Notes: a model not told the origin generated them from the letters alone. Positions 7,243 through 15,579 are shown, counted from the first letter of the stretch. The stretch is DNA of 24,133 bases from UBA1359 sp029570385 (GCA_035351315.1 DAOPVX010000010.1:1-24133), one strand, 5' to 3'. Numbers and translations: made by a program.

Positions 7243-7665
7243 TTATTTTAAGGTGACCTTGCCGCCAGCTTCTTCTAACTTAGCTTTAATGGTTTCGGCT
7301 TCTTCTTTCTTAACGCCTTCTTTAATCATTTTTGGAGCGGCATCAACCAAGTCTTTAGCTTCTTTTAGGCCTAAATCTTGGTTGATTTCGCGGATAGCCT
7401 TGATGACAGCAATCTTATTGGCACCAGCATCGCTGAGCTCAACATCAAAGCTATCCTTCTCTTCGGCTGGAGCAGCCTCAGCACCGGCAACCGGGCCAGC
7501 CATCATCATAGCTGGAGCAGCGGCGCTGACGCCGAATTTCTTTTCCAAAATTTTGACCAATTCGGCCAAATCAATGACGGACATTTTTTCAATTTCGTCC
7601 ACCAATTTTTGGAATTTAGCAGGAACTTCAATCTGTTCCTCAGTTTTGTTCATTTCTTCAGTCAT
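7243..7665 (-). CDS. rplL: 50S ribosomal protein L7/L12
   Basis: Stalk protein of the large subunit that recruits translational GTPases; dimers sit on L10. The 140-residue protein has an N-terminal dimerisation domain (KFQKLVDEIEKMSVIDLAELVKILEKKFGVSA), an Ala-rich hinge (about residues 49-68, MMMAGPVAGAEAAPA) and the globular C-terminal domain (FDVELSDAGANKIAVIKAIREI, then LGLKEAKDLVDAAPKMIKEGV and EEAGGKVTLK). It is slightly longer than usual (about 120-125) because of the N-terminal lead MTEEMNKTEEQIEVPA. The internal ATG at codon 5 is an alternative start with GAAG just before it. It follows rplJ by 36 bases and ends before a strong bidirectional terminator. Confidence 0.97.
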   Translation of the reverse strand: MTEEMNKTEEQIEVPAKFQKLVDEIEKMSVIDLAELVKILEKKFGVSAAAPAMMMAGPVAGAEAAPAEEKDSFDVELSDAGANKIAVIKAIREINQDLGLKEAKDLVDAAPKMIKEGVKKEEAETIKAKLEEAGGKVTLK

Positions 7666-7701
7666 AGGATTAAATTAATTCCGTAGATTACGGAGCGGTT
7701 A

Positions 7702-8232
7702 TTAAGCTTTTTGGTCAGCGACCGCTTGCAGAACAGTCACCAGACCGCGTAAATTACCAGCCAATACATTAACAAAGCCGCTGACTGGCGCGTTTAAGGC
7801 GCCGACTAAGCGAGCTTGTAATTCTAACTTGCTTGGCAAGTTGGCTAACGACTGGACATCAGCAGCCGACAAAAATTGGCCATCTAAAATACCGCCCAGG
7901 AAGGCAATTTTGTCTTCATGGGTTTTTTGGAATTTTTGTAGCAGTTTGGCCGGCAATACCTGATCGCCATAGGCGAAAATAATAGCCACCTGACCGTCAA
8001 ATTCTCTGACATTCGGTTGTTCGGTCAACTGGATATTGTTTAAAGCGCGGCCCAGTAAAGTTTTTTTAATAGCCAAGAATTCGCCTTGTTCTTCCAGAAG
8101 CTGACCACGCAGCTCTTCAGTGTCCCTAACAGTCAAATTATTAAAAGAAGCGAAGACCACAGCTTTGGATTGAGCTAGCTTGGTATCCAGATCGCGCAGG
8201 ATAATTTCTTTCTGTTGTTTAGTTTTTGGCAT
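7702..8232 (-). CDS. rplJ: 50S ribosomal protein L10
   Basis: Base of the ribosomal stalk: it binds 23S rRNA at its N-terminus and L7/L12 dimers along its C-terminal helix. The 176-residue length is normal. Recognisable segments are MPKTKQQKEIILRDLDTKLAQSKAVVFASFNNLTVRDTEELRGQL, the LAIKKTLLGRAL stretch and the QLxxPVSGFVNVLAGNLRGLVTVLQAV end, with the C-terminal L12-binding helix. It is first gene of rplJ-rplL. The leader upstream carries an L10-leader-type RNA and a hairpin with a U-run, so autoregulation by the L10-L12 complex is likely. The ribosomal neighbours rplK/rplA and rpoB are not adjacent here. Confidence 0.97.
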   Translation of the reverse strand: MPKTKQQKEIILRDLDTKLAQSKAVVFASFNNLTVRDTEELRGQLLEEQGEFLAIKKTLLGRALNNIQLTEQPNVREFDGQVAIIFAYGDQVLPAKLLQKFQKTHEDKIAFLGGILDGQFLSAADVQSLANLPSKLELQARLVGALNAPVSGFVNVLAGNLRGLVTVLQAVADQKA

Positions 8233-8244
8233 AGTCGTTGCATG

Positions 8245-8278
8245 AAAATAAAAAAACTGCCATGTAACAATCGCAGTT
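8245..8278 (-). terminator. Probable attenuator hairpin in the rplJ leader
   Basis: On the minus strand AACTGC (8278-8273) can pair with GCAGTT (8260-8255) around a 12-base loop. It is followed at once by TTTTTATTTT (8254-8245). It lies about 13 bases before the rplJ ATG, the right place for a transcription attenuator controlled by the upstream L10-binding RNA. Confidence 0.6.
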
Positions 8279-8362
8279 CGACCTTTGGGGCAGAGTCAAA
8301 AATATTTTTGTCTCGGCAGGTTTTACGCCTAAGCCACCTGCTGTCTGCGACGAAGTATTACA
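8279..8362 (-). ncRNA. Ribosomal protein L10 leader (cis-regulatory RNA)
   Basis: Reading the minus strand, the leader contains GCAGACAGCAGGTGGC (near 8350-8335) and, after a short stretch, CCTGCCGAGAC (near 8321-8311), which pair through CAGG/CCTG. This is the signature of the L10 leader found before rplJ in many bacteria, where the L10-L12 complex binds. A strong AT hairpin (CAAAAATATTTTTG, 8311-8298) lies between it and the attenuator. The assignment rests on the motif and position; boundaries are approximate. Confidence 0.75.
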
Positions 8363-8370
8363 TTATTTTT

Positions 8371-8399
8371 ATCTTAAAGGGAAATAATTAATCTGTCAA
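8371..8399 (-). promoter_or_regulatory. Promoter of rplJ-rplL
   Basis: Minus strand perfect -35 TTGACA (8399-8394), 17-base spacer, -10 TAAGAT (8376-8371). Transcription should start near 8364, leaving a leader of about 130 bases that is filled by the L10 leader and attenuator. Confidence 0.85.
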
Positions 8400-8438
8400 G
8401 TTTACGAAACTTCGGTTTGACTGATAAAGCAGGTTTAT

Positions 8439-9350
8439 TTATTTCAAATATTTAGCTTTATTAGCTTTGTGCTCTTCAAAATTACGGCTAAACACTGTCT
8501 CACCGTTATCGGGGCGAGTTAAGAAAAAATTATAATCATTACTGGTTGGATAAATAGCAGCATTAAGAGCCTTGAGGCTGGGGCTACTGATTGGCCCCAG
8601 TGGCAGGCCGTCATTAATATAAGTATTATAGGGAGAATCAATTCGGGTTTCTTCGTAGGAATATTGCGGTTTATTTTCACCAAGAATATAAGCTAAAGTG
8701 GCGCATGATTCTAGGCGCTGGCCGTTTTTAATTCGCCGCCAGAAAATATCCGCAACTATTTTCATATCTTTTTCGCTACGCACTTCCTTTTCTAGTAAAG
8801 AAGCCATGGTAACAATCTGGTAAATTGTCTGGCCTTGGCGTTTAATATCTTGACGCATTTTTGTGTTCAGCTGACGGTCAAAGTTATTTAATAGTTTAAT
8901 AATCACCTCTTCTGGACTTGATGATGGATGGAAACGATAGGTATCGGCAAATAAATAGCCCTCCAGGCCTAGATATTTCGGCTTATCTTGTAGAAACTCA
9001 TAGCGGTCGGAAAAATCCTGCGGCCATTTATTAACTGGCAGTGATTGGTAATTTTTTTTGGGATAACCGCTAATTTGTAAAAAATCGTCAGCGCTGAAAT
9101 TAAGCTGGCTATCGGCTAATTTATTGGCAATCTGCTGGCTATTCCAGCCTTCAATCAGGGTTACTAAGCGATCGGCTTGTTGATTGGCCTGTTCTTGCCA
9201 ATAATTAATCCGTGCCCGGCGGTTCTCTAACTTTTTAGTTATATAATAAAGTCCGCTGAAGATTCCGCCAAAGATAATAATTGAAACTAACCAAACTAGA
9301 TAAACAGTTGACTTTTTTTGCGGTGGATAATTGTTATAATAAGTTGACAT
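8439..9350 (-). CDS. mltG: Endolytic murein transglycosylase MltG (YceG family)
   Basis: Inner-membrane enzyme that cuts nascent peptidoglycan glycan strands and so sets their length. A cytoplasmic N-terminus precedes a single membrane helix at about residues 15-38 (VYLVWLVSIIIFGGIFSGLYYI). The catalytic part shows LEGYLFADTYRF, the active-site motif MASLLEKEV with the expected catalytic Glu at residue 187, and the closing motif LPLGPISSPSLKALNAAIYPT, which matches the family L-P-x-G-P-I-x-x-P. The 303 residues are a little short of the E. coli protein (about 340). Its ATG follows the manC stop directly (TAAATG), so the two genes are tightly coupled. Confidence 0.95.
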   Translation of the reverse strand: MSTYYNNYPPQKKSTVYLVWLVSIIIFGGIFSGLYYITKKLENRRARINYWQEQANQQADRLVTLIEGWNSQQIANKLADSQLNFSADDFLQISGYPKKNYQSLPVNKWPQDFSDRYEFLQDKPKYLGLEGYLFADTYRFHPSSSPEEVIIKLLNNFDRQLNTKMRQDIKRQGQTIYQIVTMASLLEKEVRSEKDMKIVADIFWRRIKNGQRLESCATLAYILGENKPQYSYEETRIDSPYNTYINDGLPLGPISSPSLKALNAAIYPTSNDYNFFLTRPDNGETVFSRNFEEHKANKAKYLK

Positions 9351-10439
9351 TTAGAGATATTTATCTAGTGATTCTTTTTTTAAATCATCAATAATCTCTT
9401 TGGTATTGATAGAATTTTTTAGCGATGAAATAAAAAGAACATCACCAGTATCAATAATAGCTAAATCGTTAACATCGTTAATTACTATTAGTTTGTCAGT
9501 CAAATTGCAGTATACTAGATTATTATTGGATTTTTTAGTTATTACTCGTCCTTTGGTAACATTATCGCTGACTTCGGTAGCTAGAATATTTTTTAGAACT
9601 GGCCATTTGCCTAAGTCGCTCCAGCCAACGCGGTTGGATACACTCATCGCTAGCTTATCCGCCTTATTAGTAATAGCTGATTCAATAGAAATTTTATCTA
9701 ATTGGCCATAAAGGCGGCGGACTTTTTCGTTGTCGCCGTAATTAATTAGCAAACCAACCACCTCTTGACAAATCTGATACATTGTCGGCTGTAACTTGGC
9801 AAATAAGTCGGCGATAGTCTGTAAGCGCCAGACATACATACCAGTGTGGCAATAATAGATTCCTGAATCAATGAGTTGGCGACAATAATCTTCATTGGGT
9901 TTTTCAACGACATTACAGACTGTAAAAATTGTTTCCTGGCCAATGCTTTGCAGGTTCTGGCCAGCTTTAAGATAGCTGTAGCCAGTGTCAACATAGGCTG
10001 GTTTAACAGCAGGAGTCAGGATATAATCGGGGTTTTGTTGTAAAAATTGTTCGCTAACCAGCAGCAAGTCAGCAAAAGCTTGATTGTCGGAAATATAATC
10101 ATCAGATGGCAAAGACGCAATAATATCATCAGGCTGGCAAAAATGTTGCAAATAACAAACCTCTAAACACATCGCCGGTCCGGTATTACGCGATTCACTT
10201 TCAACAATAATATTGTTAAGCTTAATTTCCGGGACTTCAACTTTAACCCGTTTAACCATCAATTCATTAATGGAGATAAATAAATCATCGGGTTGTTGCA
10301 AGATTTCAGCTACTCGCTCATAGGTAGTGCGCAACATTGTTTTATCACCAAGTAGCGCTTGAAATTGCTTAGGATTATTCTGACGGCTGAACGGCCAAAG
10401 ACGTGTTCCTAACCCTCCAGCTCGGATAACTATTTTCAT
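9351..10439 (-). CDS. manC: Mannose-1-phosphate guanylyltransferase
   Basis: Makes GDP-mannose from mannose-1-phosphate and GTP for surface glycans. The N-terminal nucleotidyltransferase signature is clear: AGGLGTRLWPFSRQNNPKQF (residues about 7-26), followed by ISINELMVKRVKVEVPE, the ESESRNTGPA motif and the catalytic-domain segment ASLPSDDYI. A later ECVEKP-like motif reads NVVEKPNEDYC. At 362 residues it is the single-function form; the cupin phosphomannose isomerase domain of bifunctional enzymes is absent. The end (VIIDTGDVLFISSL) is the usual LbH-like tail. It is first gene of manC-mltG, divergent from the DUF212 gene. Confidence 0.92.
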   Translation of the reverse strand: MKIVIRAGGLGTRLWPFSRQNNPKQFQALLGDKTMLRTTYERVAEILQQPDDLFISINELMVKRVKVEVPEIKLNNIIVESESRNTGPAMCLEVCYLQHFCQPDDIIASLPSDDYISDNQAFADLLLVSEQFLQQNPDYILTPAVKPAYVDTGYSYLKAGQNLQSIGQETIFTVCNVVEKPNEDYCRQLIDSGIYYCHTGMYVWRLQTIADLFAKLQPTMYQICQEVVGLLINYGDNEKVRRLYGQLDKISIESAITNKADKLAMSVSNRVGWSDLGKWPVLKNILATEVSDNVTKGRVITKKSNNNLVYCNLTDKLIVINDVNDLAIIDTGDVLFISSLKNSINTKEIIDDLKKESLDKYL

Positions 10440-10466
10440 AATTTAGGATTATGATTGACTAATTGT

Positions 10467-10499
10467 ATTATAGCCGATTAATTATCTTTTTGCTATAAT
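10467..10499. promoter_or_regulatory. Symmetric divergent promoter pair for manC-mltG (-) and the DUF212 gene (+)
   Basis: A perfect inverted repeat ATTATAGC-N17-GCTATAAT places a -10 box for each direction at either end: plus TATAAT at 10494-10499 with an extended TGC, and minus TATAAT at 10472-10467. The -35 positions of each promoter fall on the -10 of the other (minus -35 TAGCAA at 10495-10490; plus -35 poor). The two cannot easily be occupied at once. Confidence 0.6.
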
Positions 10500-10530
10500 G
10501 AAAAAAACTTAAATATAAAATTTTAAGTCT

Positions 10531-10959
10531 ATGAAAATATTAATCGCTCCCTTAGCAGCTGCAGCTATAGCCCAGTTTAGTAAAGTTTTTATTAAAAGCA
10601 ATAAGCAGAAGTTATCTTGGTCCACCTTATGGGTTTATTCGGGTATGCCATCGGGTCACGCGGCAATGACGGTAGCCTTGACCACTATTATTGGCTTGGA
10701 AAAGGGTTTAGATTATCCGGGCTTTGCTATTGCGCTAGTTTTTACTTTACTAATTATTCGTGATGCAGTTGGCTTGCGCCGGCAATTAGGTAATCAGGGA
10801 TCGGTTTTAAATGATTTAGTTGACGATTTAGAAGATGATAATTATTTAGACAAACGCTATCCGCAATTGCTGGAAAAAATTGGTCACACTCCAACGCAAA
10901 TTGCTGTCGGAGCGTTAATTGGTCTAGTGGTAGCAATTTTTATTTACTATTTTAGTTGA
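10531..10959 (+). CDS. Divergent PAP2 family membrane protein (DUF212)
   Basis: Small multi-pass membrane protein of 142 residues, related to type 2 phosphatidic acid phosphatases and to B. subtilis YuiD. The family signature GMPSSHSA appears as GMPSGHAAMTVAL (near residue 38). The motif IIRDAVGLRRQLGNQ and the C-terminal EKIGHTPTQIAVGALIGLVV are both conserved in the family. Three to four hydrophobic segments are visible (about 1-17, 41-57, 68-80, 124-141). The substrate is not known; a phospholipid or lipid-carrier phosphate is plausible. The gene is monocistronic, preceded by an extended -10 promoter. Its last 8 bases overlap the 3' end of the convergent TSP3-repeat gene. It ends in TGA. 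Confidence 0.88.
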   Translation: MKILIAPLAAAAIAQFSKVFIKSNKQKLSWSTLWVYSGMPSGHAAMTVALTTIIGLEKGLDYPGFAIALVFTLLIIRDAVGLRRQLGNQGSVLNDLVDDLEDDNYLDKRYPQLLEKIGHTPTQIAVGALIGLVVAIFIYYFS

Positions 10960-11617
10960 CTTGTGGTCGTGGGCGACCAAAGATTTGTTGATAATCATCA
11001 ATGCCGTCGCCGTCGCTATCAGCTTTACGAGGATTAGTTCCGCGAATTTCTTCTTCAAAATTAGTAACGCCGTCTTTATCTAAGTCATCATCGGTCAGAC
11101 TGATACCTTGCCGGTGTGCTTCAGCGTCATTGATACCATCTTGGTTGGTGTCGACCGAATAAGGATTGGAGCCTAGCTCTAATTCTTGTTTATCGCTCAG
11201 ACCGTCGTTATCACTGTCTAAATCACCTTCTCCAAGTGGATTGCTTAAGCTCATGTATTCATCATAATCGCTAATGCCGTCGCCGTCGCTGTCGACTTTA
11301 TTCGGATCGGTGCCTAATGATTTTTCTTCCCAATCACTTAAGCCGTCGCCGTCGCTGTCAGCCTTTTCTGGGTTGCTGCCAAATTCTTGTTCAGCCGCAT
11401 TACTTAAACCATCACCATCTAAATCATCGGCCGTTTTAAAATCAGGCTGTTTGTTCAGTGGCTGACTGTTTATATTTTCATTATTATTGGTCAATTCGAC
11501 TGGTGATTTTTTGGGTAAAAATAGCCGCCAGACAACAAGACCGACGATTATCAACAGAATAATCGAGGAAATAATAATTGGCCAGCGATATTTAGTAGTT
11601 TGTTCCATTTGCTTCAT
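10952..11617 (-). CDS. Membrane-anchored thrombospondin type-3 (calcium-binding) repeat protein
   Basis: Probable surface protein of 221 residues with one N-terminal membrane anchor (about residues 12-32, WPIIISSIILLIIVGLVVW) and an extracytoplasmic stalk rich in Asn and Pro. From about residue 63 to the end there are seven acidic loops of the TSP3 type: DLDGDGLSN, DSDGDGLSD, DSDGDGISD, DSDNDGLSD, DTNQDGIND, DLDKDGVTN, DSDGDGIDD. They are spaced by E-x-x-x-G-(S/T)-(N/D)-P units. Such loops bind calcium through Asp side chains and give a stiff rod. It follows the 1306-residue secreted protein by 9 bases and is likely its operon partner. The start could also be the Met at codon 4. The function is unknown. 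Confidence 0.88.
   Translation of the reverse strand: MKQMEQTTKYRWPIIISSIILLIIVGLVVWRLFLPKKSPVELTNNNENINSQPLNKQPDFKTADDLDGDGLSNAAEQEFGSNPEKADSDGDGLSDWEEKSLGTDPNKVDSDGDGISDYDEYMSLSNPLGEGDLDSDNDGLSDKQELELGSNPYSVDTNQDGINDAEAHRQGISLTDDDLDKDGVTNFEEEIRGTNPRKADSDGDGIDDYQQIFGRPRPQVN
11003..11359. repeat. Coding repeats of the TSP3 calcium loops
   Basis: The 18-mer GCCGTCGCCGTCGCTGTC is present at 11276-11293 and 11342-11359, 66 bases (22 codons) apart. A copy with one change is at 11003-11020. It encodes DSDGDG on the minus strand. The near-identity of codons points to recent duplication of repeat units. Confidence 0.7.
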
Positions 11618-11626
11618 AGTTACTTA

Positions 11627-14600
11627 TTAATGAGTGGCTACATAATAAAGCATATTAATCAGAGCCTTTTGTTCATTGTCGTTGATTGATCCAGTATGAC
11701 CAAGCATTATATGCTCTACTCGTCCGCAAGTTGTTGCCCAGAATTTAGTATTAATATCGCCGCCATGAAACCATATTTTTAGCCCATCGGCACTAGAACA
11801 TAAAGACGGATTTGGTAATGATCCGCTAGTGTGTGTAAAATTCACTACAAAAGAATCATCCATTATATATGGCTTATTAAACATTAGGGCAGAGGCTGGC
11901 GTTGATGCTTGGTTAATATTTTTGCTAATATTATTATAATTATAACTTGTATTTTGATAGTTGGCCAGTGAGATGCCGGCGTAACCAGCTAATCTGTTGA
12001 AATTATTATGACTACCACCACAAATTGTTCCTGACTCTTGCCAAATAGTATCATGGCCAAAAATAACACCACCACCGGCATTGATAAATCTTTCCGTTGA
12101 ACTGGCGGCATTAGGCGACAGATCCCTTCCTCCAGCCAGTTGATCAGTGCCGTCGCCGCTACCATTACAGTCTTGAAAGCCGAAAACAATAACATTATAT
12201 GAACTAGTTGGATTGCTGTTAGGTATATAAGTGGCTGGTGAGGCATTAAAATCAGCTAAAGAGACAGCCGTGATGGTGGCGGTTTTGGTAATATAATTGT
12301 TTTTATTGTTATTAATGATATTTTGTAAATCAATTAAATTATTATTGCCCGGATGGACCTGCAAAATTTTTAGACGACGTCCTTTTTGACAGCTATCATC
12401 ACAAAATTCAGTGGCATCATCCCAATTAGGGGGTCGCATATTAAAATCACAGGTCTCATAGGCTCCTTCTATAACGCCATTACCGCAGTAAGTATTGTCA
12501 GACCGAATATTTTGACAGGAGGTTAATGATACATCATCAATATTCAATTTATTACCATCGTTAGGTAAATTGTTTTGGCCGATAAAAATAGATAAATATA
12601 AGTTATTAGCTAATTGGTTAAGGTTTTGATAATAAGTAAAACTACCCAGGTATGGTCTGGTGTGGAATGATGTATAGTTGCCCGGGACAATTAAATTACT
12701 AGTACTAGTTACTAAATAACTATAATTGATGCTTGGATTATTACCGATACTCCAATGGATTTGATTAGTTGGATTGGTGGTTGTCGGATGTAAAAAATTA
12801 GCCGAGCCTTTATATTTAAATCTCAGAACATAACTTTGGTTAATATTTAATCCAATATTAGTAATATTCCAAGTTAAGCCGGTTAAAGATTTACCACCAT
12901 AGGCTGTGCAGTTGCTATTGCTGGTATAGTTAAGATTATTACAAACATTCGGCCAAATGTAGTTGGGCGCTGCTGACTGGCGGTCTTGCACCATTTTAGC
13001 TGATTTAGGGTCGCCGCCAGCACTAGTCGTGGGATCAATTGTGCTCTTAGCAAAGCTGCCATTAGTGGCCACGGCGGGACCTAAATGGTTAAAAATACCA
13101 CGGGCAAAATTGTCGAACCAAAGCGGACTAGTATAGAGCCATGCCTTGTCGTCGATGTAGCCGTTGCAATCATTATCCAAGCCATCATATTGCGTGCAAT
13201 TATCCGGTTGGCCTGGATTAATATTGATACCGTCATCAGCGCTATTAGCTAGATTATCGGCACCATTTGGTCTGTCCTCGCAATCAACAGCTGTATTGGT
13301 GCAGTTAGTGTATTTTTTGATGCCGTAGCCATCGCCATCTTGATCATAACAACTAGTTTGACAATTTTGCGTTAGACAAACAGCGATAAATTGGTCGTAG
13401 TAAGCTTGATCTATATTAAGATTACCAGTTCTTGATTTAAAAACGGAGAGAGGTTCCAACGGGTCGCATTTTTCAGATTGTTCCTGAACGATTCCATCGC
13501 CACAATAACCGCCGGTTTGTAAACAGTTTTTACAACGATGGGGATTGGTTGGCGAGCTGGTGGCTGAGGGATCGGGATTAACGCTATTACCAGCCCAAGC
13601 GCAATCCTTTTGATTATTGGCACAATCGCAATTCTCAATACCATCTTTAATTTGGCCATCACCGCACCAACCGTCAGTAACTTGACAGGTGGTGGCTGAA
13701 CAGGCGTATTGCTTAGTTGAACTAGAATTAGCTGGAGTGGGCACAGTATAAGTGCTTCCTTCGCAAGTTTCACCATAATCATAATCAACTACTGCGTCAC
13801 CGCACCAACCGCCGGTAAATTTGCAGGCGTTGACTGTACCCGGTTGACCGCATTGGTAACGTTGAATCCCGTTATAGGTTGAGCTGGGGTCAGGATTGGG
13901 ACTATCGATTGGCCGATCACAATCTTCGTTAATTTGGGTATTGGCACTAGTCTGAATAATATGGTCGCCACAATAACCGCCAGTAAATGTACAGGCGTTT
14001 GGACTTATTGATTCATGACAGGCATACTGTCTATTGGGACCAGAATCATTGGTCTTAGTGGCTATTCCGTTGTTGCCATCGCATTGTTCGCGGTTAACAG
14101 TAAAATTTTGTCCGTTTTGAATAATATTATCACCGCACCAGCCACCGGTAAATTTACAGTACTGATTACAGCTATACTGCTTATTAGGACTAGAATCATG
14201 GGCATTAGCTGCTACACCCAAATCACCTTCACAATCTTCATTGGGATCAATTAAATTATTACCACAAAGTCCATGGCCAATAATTATGGAACAAGTTTTA
14301 GTGCTAGTGGCGCCCAGGCTATCACTAGTATTTAATATTAAATCATAACGACCATCTGGTCCGGCGGTGGCGGCCGAAATTTTGAGTTGTCGGCCGGAAT
14401 TAACTAATTGAACGTTTAAATGACTCCAACCACTTAACTGATTATGGTTAATTATAGAATTGATAGTATCGCCTTCATTATCAAAAATTTCAGCATAAGC
14501 AGAAAAAGCTTGTCCGGCCGTGCCTCTTATTACCGGGCAATTAATTACCGGCCCTTGATTAGTATAGTTATTAGCGCAGGCATAATTGGTAATATTTTGG

Positions 14601-15547
14601 TAATTGGTTTCAAAATTAGCACATAAAGTATAGCGGGTATTATTAATTAACTCATATTGATAGACTCGGCTGTTTTCGGGTAGTGTCGGCCAAGTGGTAG
14701 CAAAAGATCGTTGTTGCTCGTTCCAGCCGGTTATTTGGTTGTAACCGCTAGGAGAAGTACCAAGACGATTAATTGGGTCAACCGGTAGGGCTGTTTTCAT
14801 TTTAACAGCCAAGGTTTTCTGCCAGCTCGGCCAAACTGATAATGTTTTGTTGACCAAATAAGTTCCAGACTCTAGGCTGGGATAACGCTGATAAGTTTGT
14901 CGGTATTGTTCTAATTTGGTTTTCATTGCTGATAAGTCGATCAATCGTTTGGTGTCTCGAACCACTCTAGCTTTCAAGCTGTCACAAATTTGTCCAGACT
15001 GGCAATCTCGATCAGATAAACAACTAAGATTGCCGCCGCTATTAGAACAAACACCGGGCTGGCTATTAATATTTTGATTAAAGCGCCAATTAGCTAGGAT
15101 TTGCCCAAAAATATCGACCGTTTCATTAGAAATATTTTGGTTAAAGGAAATAATGACCATGATTGGTTTTAGACAATTCGACTCAGCGCTTATACTCTGG
15201 CAAGAAGTTATATTAGCGGCAGCCACATAAACCGTTCGATTGTCTCTCACCGCATCATAACCATCTACTAATAGCGATTGTAGTGATCGCTTAGCTCCAA
15301 TATTTTGAGTATACCAAGTTCGAGGACTGAGATTATTAGCATTGTCAAAGATTCTGATGGCAATAGCATCCGGACTGACCGATGGGACGGTTTGGGTGCT
15401 TGAAGTTATCCTATTGGTAGTATCGGTATTTATTAATCTTAATCCCTCAACTGCCAGCAGATTGTTGGCTGCCAAAGCCGGCAATGTTAAACTAGCCAAA
15501 ACTAAGGTTATTAGGCTAGCAAATAAGAAGCGGGAGTGGGTTGGCAT
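11627..15547 (-). CDS. Large secreted cysteine-rich surface protein with metal-binding motif and ThuA-like C-terminus
   Basis: A 1306-residue secreted protein; I know of no named homologue. Seen in order: signal peptide (residues 1-26, ending PALA|ANN); a segment at 195-260 resembling the soluble part of type IV pseudopilins (LSAMKTKLEQYRQTYQRYPS); an Ig/cadherin-like domain (about 336-415, GTAGQAFSAYAEIFDNEGD). Then come six Cys-rich CGDG-type modules (about 425-705, for example WCGDAVVDYDYGETCEG) of the DUF4215/Myxococcus repeat kind. Next is a putative metal-binding motif (about 730-805, CYDQDGDGYG ... CTQYDGLDNDCNGYIDD), a jelly-roll-like domain (about 805-1012), a seventh CG module (CGNGVIEGAYETCD), and a last domain (1055-1306) with IVFGFQDC and FINAGGGVIFGHD, resembling ThuA/glutamine-amidotransferase folds. 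No sortase or C-terminal anchor is visible. Adhesion or host contact is conjecture. Confidence 0.8.
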   Translation of the reverse strand: MPTHSRFLFASLITLVLASLTLPALAANNLLAVEGLRLINTDTTNRITSSTQTVPSVSPDAIAIRIFDNANNLSPRTWYTQNIGAKRSLQSLLVDGYDAVRDNRTVYVAAANITSCQSISAESNCLKPIMVIISFNQNISNETVDIFGQILANWRFNQNINSQPGVCSNSGGNLSCLSDRDCQSGQICDSLKARVVRDTKRLIDLSAMKTKLEQYRQTYQRYPSLESGTYLVNKTLSVWPSWQKTLAVKMKTALPVDPINRLGTSPSGYNQITGWNEQQRSFATTWPTLPENSRVYQYELINNTRYTLCANFETNYQNITNYACANNYTNQGPVINCPVIRGTAGQAFSAYAEIFDNEGDTINSIINHNQLSGWSHLNVQLVNSGRQLKISAATAGPDGRYDLILNTSDSLGATSTKTCSIIIGHGLCGNNLIDPNEDCEGDLGVAANAHDSSPNKQYSCNQYCKFTGGWCGDNIIQNGQNFTVNREQCDGNNGIATKTNDSGPNRQYACHESISPNACTFTGGYCGDHIIQTSANTQINEDCDRPIDSPNPDPSSTYNGIQRYQCGQPGTVNACKFTGGWCGDAVVDYDYGETCEGSTYTVPTPANSSSTKQYACSATTCQVTDGWCGDGQIKDGIENCDCANNQKDCAWAGNSVNPDPSATSSPTNPHRCKNCLQTGGYCGDGIVQEQSEKCDPLEPLSVFKSRTGNLNIDQAYYDQFIAVCLTQNCQTSCYDQDGDGYGIKKYTNCTNTAVDCEDRPNGADNLANSADDGININPGQPDNCTQYDGLDNDCNGYIDDKAWLYTSPLWFDNFARGIFNHLGPAVATNGSFAKSTIDPTTSAGGDPKSAKMVQDRQSAAPNYIWPNVCNNLNYTSNSNCTAYGGKSLTGLTWNITNIGLNINQSYVLRFKYKGSANFLHPTTTNPTNQIHWSIGNNPSINYSYLVTSTSNLIVPGNYTSFHTRPYLGSFTYYQNLNQLANNLYLSIFIGQNNLPNDGNKLNIDDVSLTSCQNIRSDNTYCGNGVIEGAYETCDFNMRPPNWDDATEFCDDSCQKGRRLKILQVHPGNNNLIDLQNIINNNKNNYITKTATITAVSLADFNASPATYIPNSNPTSSYNVIVFGFQDCNGSGDGTDQLAGGRDLSPNAASSTERFINAGGGVIFGHDTIWQESGTICGGSHNNFNRLAGYAGISLANYQNTSYNYNNISKNINQASTPASALMFNKPYIMDDSFVVNFTHTSGSLPNPSLCSSADGLKIWFHGGDINTKFWATTCGRVEHIMLGHTGSINDNEQKALINMLYYVATH

Positions 15548-15579
15548 ATAGCTTATTTTTGTTTATATTTATCTTACAT

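Noticed and set aside
7253..7678. Open frame of 141 codons on plus, opposite rplL
   Set aside because: Shadow of the Ala/Lys-rich rplL codons; low-complexity product, and rplL itself is certain.
8401..8420. TTCG tetraloop hairpin after mltG
   Set aside because: Only a 4-bp stem and no U-run; not enough for a terminator.
11003..11359. Regular GC-rich repeats that could suggest a CRISPR or minisatellite
   Set aside because: They are in frame and encode the TSP3 DSDGDG loops; spacing is that of protein repeats.
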